Source: Marinobacter persicus (GTDB lineage Bacteria; Pseudomonadota; Gammaproteobacteria; Pseudomonadales; Oleiphilaceae). Taken from it: DNA of 64,000 bases. Positions 19,601-28,600 of this stretch are shown in pieces. The position numbers were made by a program, and so were the translations under genes. Numbering within the stretch: position 1 is the stretch's first letter; every line of letters begins with the position of its first letter. Location of the stretch: contig NZ_FOSC01000001.1 of NCBI RefSeq assembly GCF_900114155.1, positions 186,001 to 250,000 on the forward strand. Reading direction: 5' to 3'. Below the pieces are notes generated by a model. That model was not told the origin of the DNA, ran no database searches, and saw nothing but the letters and a program-made list of their open reading frames with translations.

Positions 19601-22600
19601 AGGTGAATGCCCTGCGCGGTTTTTCGCCCGGTTTTCATGGTGCCGTTCAGATCGATCACATCTGCATCGATGGCGATGGCCTCACTTCCCTCCCAGTCCG
19701 CTGTGCCTTCATATCCGGAATCACTGCGTTTGTCCGCAACTTTATCCAGAGACCAGCGAGGTACAACCGGCACATGAGACTGGCGATCAGCATCACCTGT
19801 GCCGTTGATATCCAGGATCTGGGTGATTCCAAACCCGTATTTTTCGGCAGTGCTTTTCGTACAGGCATCAGTGCCGTTGCGGTCATAGACACCCGGCACA
19901 CAGCCACCAAACAGAATAATGCTTTCGCCATCGTAGTCGGAGAAGTCTGTGCCGTCTTCAAGTAACGGCTTGTTTTTATTGTCAAGTTTGTCGTCGTAAT
20001 ACACGTTAGCGGCGTAGACAACCGCGTCTCTGGCATCCGTTGGCAAGTCGGCATAATTATCCCAGATATCCATAGGGTGGTTACCGGGGAACCAGTAACT
20101 GCCTTCCTGGGGACTGACAATCATTGGTCCGTCAACGTTTACCGAGACCAATCGGCCACGCAGAGTAGACAACGCGGCGAAGGCACCATTGGCGACGTTG
20201 ATTTCAACAGTACCACTCTCGTTGGTAATTTCGTCTTCCTGGAAGAGTGCGGCACCGTAATCCGCACCAGACAGGTTGTCGGTGCGCGTATTTCGAATGG
20301 AGATTTCCGCACCTTTGTCTGCACCGGTTTTCGTGACGCTGATGGAACCTGCCACTGAGTCGGCCACGCCTTTGAACTGCAGGTTGCCGCCAGGGTTGTC
20401 CGGTATGGTGACCTTGCCAAGACGCAGGTATTGCAAGCTGTTATTTTCAACAGTGATGGAGGGGCCACCCCTGGCTTCAATATCGCCAGTGCCGTCCACG
20501 GTATCGGCCCTCAGAATGACATCGCCGCCCGAGGCAAACAGGCCATCGAGGAACCAGGCCTCTACATCCCGATCAACAATGCCTTTCTTGACCACTTCGG
20601 CTACTGCGGCATCCATATCAGCGCTATTGATCAGGTCTGTCGGGTTGAATTTCTGAGCCACGGCCAGGAAGGGCGCGGCGGAATCCTCGTTGTACGAAAG
20701 CATGCCATATTCGTCGATGACGATGTCGAGCCGATCGAAGACACCCGCTTTCAAGCTGCCATTCAGCCGAATATCGGAGCTAACTTCCTTCGCGCCTTCG
20801 CGGGAGTCCTTGTCTTCAATGGGGATGAAACCTGCCTGATAGCCTTTGGCCATTCCCTCGACGGTGTAGGAAATGGCATCGTTGTAGGCCGTGAGTTCCA
20901 CATCACGACCGGCACTGAGGCTGGCCCCGTTACCCACGGAAATGCTGGCGTTGCTGGCCTGGTTGGCTGTCGCGGTGGCATCTGCAATGGCAATAATGCC
21001 CCTCACCAGGCTATTGGCTGTGGTTATGGTGGACAAGCGGTTTTCCTGCCCCCAGTCTGCCGCCAGGCCCGGTGCCAGGCTGAGGTAACCCCAGGCCAGC
21101 AACGATGCATTATCACCTATGGTGATCGACTGGTTATCATTGATGTTGGTGGTGGCTTCGGCATCCGTGGCCGCCACGCCGCCCCAGGTATTGGCAGAGG
21201 CATCGTGAAGCACGGAAGACCGTGTCAGTGTACTGACGGTAATATCACCACGGGAAGACAGGGTTGCTTCGCCTACACGAACACCTGCATTCAGATCGGC
21301 CTCGACTTGCGAGTAAACACCGCCGCCGGCCAATGCCCCGCCGGTAGCGAGTGAAGCGTTGGACTGAACAGCGAGACTGTTGACCGCTTCAATTATTAAC
21401 TCGGGCACTTCACTATTGCCTCCACCGAGGAAGCCAACCCGGACAATCGCGTCATCCTGAATGATAACGTCGGTATCCAGGTCAAGGTCCGTTTTGTGAT
21501 CCACCGCCTGACCGGAAGCCACACCTCCACCGGCGGCACTGGCGGATTGGTTCCCCGGATGGATGGAGCGTACGTCACTCTCGGCCACCAGGCTTGTGCC
21601 ATTGGCCACATCCAGTGCGCTGCTACCAAGCGTCAGCGTATTGCTGCTATCAAGACCCGCCCGCGAGAAGGCACCGCTGGCTCCGAGAGCCGACGCGTTG
21701 ATGCTATTGGCATGGGAGCCAAAATCGCCCCGGTAATCGCTACGGAAACCGGCATCATCGGATACGATGCTGCCACCATTGCCAATGGTTAGTGAAACGG
21801 TGTCGGCACCACTCTGCCGGGCAACGGATGCATTGCCAGACACCAGACCACCGCTGCCGGCAAGCGATTCCGCCAGATACTGTTCATGAGCATCGATGGC
21901 CAGGTTCACCCGTTCCATGGCAACTCCATCGCCAAGAGCAACGTTGTCACCCAGCGTCAATTTGGTGGTACTGCCACCCCCGGTTTCCGCCCACGCGGTG
22001 CCGGCAGCCAAGGCTCCACCCACGGCAAAACCATGGGCCCGGGATTCACGACGGGCATCGGTTGCCACACCCACGTCCAGGACAGCGTCGTTCATGGTCA
22101 AGCTGCTGCCCACATCCACTTCGGTGGTATCAGTCCCACTCACAAAAGCCAGGCTGGCATCCGCCCCCAGGAACGCCCCACCAGTAGCACTGAAGCTCTC
22201 CGCGCGGACATTGGCATCATCGCCTTCGCGCTTCTGTTTGGCGCTAACCGTGAGGTTATCGCCATCGTTCACCGTGACGTTATTGCCCAGGGTGGTTTCG
22301 ATGGTGCGTTCGCTGTCGGCAAACGCGAGTGAAGCCCCCATGGACACGTTAAGGCTGACAGAGGCGCCCTGAGCCACGGACTCGACCTTGCCGCTACCCA
22401 CCGAGCCAATCGAGGTGTCGCCCTGCAGATTGACGCCATCACCAATCACCGTGCCCACCGATGCCTCATCCTTGGCCACGGAAACCGCGCCGTTAAGCGC
22501 GACGCCAAGACCACCCGTGGCACTGCGTGCCCAGGCTTTGGAGCCGCCGCTGCTGTCGCTGTCGATGTGAATAGTGGGCGCTTCAAGCTGACTGTTTGCC

Positions 22601-25600
22601 GCCACCTTGCTTTGGATGACAGAGTCACGCTCACTGACCGCGATGGACACGCCAGCGGCAGCCGCCCCGGCAGCCGCACCATCGGCGCGACTGCGCAGCG
22701 ACAAGGCGTCTTCCGCGTCAACATCGATGGAGGCACTGTCGTCGTCGCTGACTGACTGGTTGGCGGTGATGGTGCCGCCGAGGTTGGCGTTCACGGAATT
22801 TTCGAGGCTTCCAACGGAAACGGCGGCACCCAGGCCGGCACCAAAACCGGCGGCACCGGATACGCTATAGACATCGACGCCCCGATCACCGCCCAGATCG
22901 CCGGCCGTGGCTTTCACCCGAACGGTGTCTGCCTCGAGGGTTGCGTTGGTTATTTCCGCAGTCACGGCAGACCGGAGGAAGGTCATGGCGCCGGCAGCGC
23001 CCAAACCGGCGGACCCGCCCTGGGCCGAACCGGACAGATTGTAGGTGGCAAGGCGTTCGTCGGCATCGACTGATACATTGCCGGTGCTGTTAACGGTACT
23101 GTCGGTGATGGTTGCACGGGTTTCCTGCTGGCTTTCCTGCTCCAGCCGGTTGCCCACGGCAAAACCGGTGCCCTGATTCACCCGCGTTTCGGTCTCGCCG
23201 TCCAGCGCATCGCCTTCGATGTCGGCGCCATCGGCAACGTTTGTCCGCTGTGTAAGCGCCGTGCCATCGCCGGAACCGATGCTGTCGAAGATACTGAGTG
23301 TGCCGCTGCCGCCTTTGTTGAGCTCGTCCCGGGCGTCAACGTCCACACTGCCATCGTTGCCGGTATCGTCACTGTATTCCTGAACCGGCGCTCCCGGGCC
23401 AACCAGCAACAGGCCAAAAGAGCCGCCAATGGCGGCGCTTGAGGGAGACAGTCCGCCTGTGGCGGTGATCAGGGATGCGTCGAGTTCGTGAACCGCATCA
23501 AGATCCACCTTGCCGCTGGTACGAAGGTCACTGCGTTCAACAATGGCTCGGGTGGCATTATTGGTTACCACCACGTTGGCGCTGGCACCCAGGGTGCTGC
23601 CGCTGGTGGACACACCCGCCGTGCCGGAGTTGCTGAGAATGTCGCTGCGGTCTAAGGCATTGACCGTCAGGCTGCCGGCACGGGTGTCACCGCCATTCTC
23701 ACCCCTCAGAGTGGCACCGGTTACCCGGGCCTGGGTAATGTTCTCAGCCGCTATGACGTTGGCGCTGCCGGCAATGCTGCCGCCGGCGGTGAAGGAACCT
23801 GCCGCCGAGTTAACCAGAAGATCGGTCGTTGAGTTTGCATCAACCGTGACATCACCGTCGGTGTTAACCCGGGTGTCTCTGTCTTCGTCGTTTTCGTCCG
23901 TGTCGCCGAGCAATGCGCTGACTTCGGATTCGTTCAGCCCCAGTGAAAAGGCGCCACCAGCAGAAACGCCGCCAACAACCACCGAGCCGGAGGTGACGCT
24001 CATGCGGGAATCGCCATTGGCGCGGATATCGAGCGAACCGGTTTTGGTGGTGCCACCCACAACCCGGGCCTGAGTCAAACCGGCCAGGCGGATCACACCA
24101 AGGGTTCCTGTGCCGTTGGCCACGGCACCGCTGGCGCCGGTGACGAAATTCGCGGCCGAGCGCACGCTGTCGGCCTGTACCTGCATGTCGCCTGCGGCCC
24201 GGGTATCGGCGCCGTCGACATCGGCTTTCGTGTCGTGATCAATCAGGGTGACATCAAGCGTGCCGCTCAGGGCCGCTGAACCAGACAAGGCACCGGCAAA
24301 GAGATAACCGACGCTGTAGGCGTTGCTGCCCGCCGACACATGCACATCCTGGCCGGCGCCAAGGAGTTCTTCATTGATTTGCGCATCTTCAATTCGGGCC
24401 TCGGTGCGTCCGCCCAGAACAGACGTGGTGCTTACGCCGGCCATGGCGGCGGAACCGAACGGATCTGGAACGGTGCCGGAAACGGCCGCCGAAAGAGAGC
24501 CAACCTGCTGGCTGCTCGCGGCGTTGACGGACAGGCCGGTTCGCTCTTCACTGCCGCGTTCCAGATCGGTCACCGGATTGAAATTGCTGGCATCGGACCA
24601 GTTGGTTACATCCGGGGCGTTGGCGATGTCGGTGGTGCCAACCGCGAGCCTGTCGTCGGCCAGGGAGCCACGGGCTTCCACCAGGGTTTGCGCGCCACTG
24701 ATGTAGGCTTCGGTGACCGAATCAATCACATTCACCCCGACACCACCAGCTGCCCCGAAACGGGAACCGCCAATAGTCAGAGCACCGCTGACCGCCTGAA
24801 TACGGCTGTCGTTGGTGGCATTCAGGCCGATATTGCCCACGGCCCGGACCTGCGCGCCCTCGGTAATGGCGGATGACACGCCGGCGTTAATCACGTTGAC
24901 CGCCAGCGAGCCGGAAACACCGGCCGTACCACCACCGCCAGCCCCGGCGGCGACGGTGCGAATGGTCTGGTCCGCCTTGGCGTTCAGAGTGACACGGTTG
25001 GCATCCAGCGACAGCGGATCGTTATTGGTGTCCAGCGCATGGCCGGTGATACCGACATCCGTGCTGTTGCTGATGTAGTTAACCGCAGAGGCCGCGCCGC
25101 CGCCAAAGGTGCCGCCAATGCCCGCCGCCAGGCCAAATGAATAAATGCTGGATTGGTCATCAGCGGTCAGCGATACCTCGCCGGCCTGGCCATGAACGCT
25201 GTCCAGCATGACTTCATTGATGGATTCGATGGTGCCCACTGTGGCAGCCCCGGCCACACCGCCACTCTGTGACGCCGAGCCGGCGACTGACAGGCTGTAT
25301 ATTTCACCGGTTGCGCGGGAATTGAAGTTTGCTTCGCCCTCAACGTCGAGTTCAGTGTCGGTCAGTGAAATCGACCGTTGCTGGGCGATGGACGCCTTGG
25401 CCACGGAACCGCCCACGGCAGCGCTGCCACCACCGTTAATATTACCCGCGAGGGTGGCGATGCGGCTGGCGCCGTCGGTTACGTCGGCATCAACACTGTC
25501 TGCCGCCAGTCGGCTGCCGGTTACCGATACCAGCGACTCATCGTTAATGTAGTTGAAGGAAGCCGAGCCACCGGCGGCCACTGACTGGCTGGCCTGGCCA

Positions 25601-28600
25601 CCCACCGCCAGGGAATAGATTTCGTTGGCGGTGCCGGAATCCAGCACCAGTTTTCCACTGGCATCGAGCGTGCTGTTTTCCACCCGGGTCTCTCGCTTGC
25701 CTTCGGTCAGGTTGATGGCGATTGAACCACCCACAGAGGCCGAGCCGGACGCCGCAATACTGCCAGCCGCTGACCAGATACTGGCGCCGGTTTCGGGCTG
25801 GGCCGAGCTGACGGTTAGCTGACTGGCATCGAGCGTTGAATCTTTTACCAAGGCGGTGGTTGTGCCATCAATACGGTTGTAGCTGAAGGCGCCACCGATG
25901 GCGGTGCTCTTGGATACGGCACCACTGACTGCCGCCGAGCGGATAACATTGGCACCGGAGGCAGTCACGTTCAGATTGTCGCTGCCGGTGTCGATATCGG
26001 TGTTGCGCAGGGACGACTCAACGGTATTCTCAATGTCGGTAATGCCGATAGCCGCGCCACCGGCGGCGGATTTGGAGGCCGCCAGCGCACCGGCAAAAGA
26101 ATAGTAGCCGCCGGAGTGCAGGGCGTTCAGGTTGACCTGTCCTGTTTCAACATTCTCACCGGTGGTGTTATCCGTGAGTTCAGCGCTTACCTGGCCCCGG
26201 TCAACCAGTGCGGTCGCGGAGCCCAGCATGGCAACGCTTTTCGAACCCGCCGCACCCACGGCAACGCCAAGTGTTTCAACGCCATTCTCCGCCTCCACGT
26301 CCAGGGCTCCGGTGACTTCCAACTGTTTTACATTGCGCACGGTGGCGGAATAGTCAGAGCCGGAATAGATGACACCGGCTGCGCCGCCACCGGAGCCTTT
26401 ACCACTGGCAGCCAGGGTGCCGGCGATCCCTACCACGAACTCGCCGGCCAGGTCGGAGTCAAACAGTGACTGGGTTTCAACGCCGGCTTCTTCATCTTCG
26501 TTGGCGACGTTTTCATCTTCCACTTCAACGTCGCTGTCCAGGTCTGCCAGCACGTTGCCTTCGAAATCCAGCCCGGCGTCGGTAACGCTGGCGTTGGCAC
26601 CGGCCTGGAATAGCGAATCAAAACCCGAAAGCCCTTCCACGCTGTGAGCCCGGACCGACAGCGCGTCGGTTTTGATGGCTCCGGTGTTCTGGCCGTCCAC
26701 CAGTGCTTCCACCGTGTTCGCCATGTAAACGGTGAAGCCGGAGCCCGCCAGGGCGGCGCCCTTGCCACCGCTGACGGCCGCCCCCAATGCGCCCGCCAGC
26801 ACTCGGGATTGCGAGGCGGATTCCACAGAAACATCCACTGCATTTTCAACATTGGTACCCGTCAACCCGGCGGCAAGCTCGTTGGCAAGATAGCCGACAG
26901 CTACTGAACCACCGGCACTGCCACCTTTGCCCGAAGCACCGGCCAGGGCACCGCCACCGATCAGGTTGCGGGTGCGGTCGTAGCCCCGGATATTCAGTGC
27001 CCGATCGGCCTCTTCCGAATCGACAAATGTAAAGTTGCTGTCGAAGACTTCCGCCGCTGTGCGGGTCTGGTTGGCGGCCACGGAACCGGACATGGCGACG
27101 CTGATGCCGTCTGTTGAGCTTGTGTTCACCGACAACCCGGCGCCAAAGGCGATGTGGTCACCACCGGTGATGGCTGTGGTATCCAGCCGATCCAGCGACA
27201 GCGCTTCTACATTGTCGACGGTGGCGGTGGAACCGCCCTGTACCCAGTTAAGCGACAGTGCGCCGGACAGCGCAGAGCTGAACTTGCTGCTGTCTTTGCC
27301 GCCCATGGTCAGCGCGCCAGCGCCGGAGCCGCTGTATTGCTGCATCTGGGTAAGCGCACGCACATCCACATCCTGGCCTGTGGCCGGGTCAGCGTCATAG
27401 CCTTCAATGACCACATCGGCAACGCCAGCATGGGTGCGTTGGTCGGCAATATTGATCGAAGCGGAGCCAGCGGCCGACAACTCCACCGGCAGGGACTGGT
27501 CTTCGGTTTGTACGTCGGTGCTTTCGGCGGGTTTCTTGTCACCGGATTCCTGGTAACCGGCAAGCTTGCCTTTCCATTCACCGAACTTTTCGGTGACCGG
27601 GCTGACCGCCGATTTCAGGGAGCCGAACAGTCCCTCGCTTTTACCCTGTGCCTCGTCGCTGGATTTGGCGGTGTCGTCTTCGTTTTTGTCTTCTTCCGAA
27701 CGCGCCACTGCACCGGCGATACTGAACGCCCCGCTTTGCCCCCGGGTCTCGGAACGCACCACCAGCGCGTCTATTTTCCAGGTTGCGTTCTCACCCGGTT
27801 CCCTGCCCGGCAGTCGTGTTGGCCGCCAGGCGGTCATGTCACCGACAACGGACTGTACATCGGTATCCACCTGGTTCACGGCAAGGCCGGCGCCAACACC
27901 GGCGTTCTCTGCGGCGGCAACCGCTCCGGCCACGCTCCACTGGCCAATATCGTGAAACGCCTGCAGACGCGCAACGGGGGCCTGGACGGATGTGGAAGAA
28001 TCAACACCTGCAATCACATCACTGTCAACCAGATTGATGATCGCCGTGCCGTTGCCGGCAACGCTCTTGCCTTTGCCGGCAGACGGGGCCAGCATCATGC
28101 GCAGGTTGCGCTCGTCGGCCAGGACATCGAACCGGCTTGCTGAATGAACCTGACCATTGACGCCCATGCCCGCCAGGGTTCGGGAGTTGTGGTTGGCCAT
28201 GTTCAGGGCCGCGCCGACAGAGCCCCCCTTCCCGGATTTGGACCCGAAAATCAACGCACCCAGATTACCGGCAACCGCCAGGCGCTCCATGTTGCTTTCC
28301 GAAACGATCTGGACACCACCCTGCCAGTCATGCTGGTCATCTTCCCGGTCCGCCGGATCGGTCTCGCTGCGGCCTTTCGCTGTCCACACCGCTTGCTGAT
28401 TGCCATCTTCATCCAGCTCCCGGTACAGAACACTGCTCCAGGGCGTGGGATCGGTGGCGGTGGCTGTCAGGGAAACGCCATCGCCGGCCCAGGCTTCGGT
28501 GTTGGTGGTGGTGTTCATGACCGAGATGGCGCCGGCCATGGCGAGTTTCTCGCCCTCACCACTGGCGTTGGCGTATTGGCTGGGAAGATCCGCAACTGCT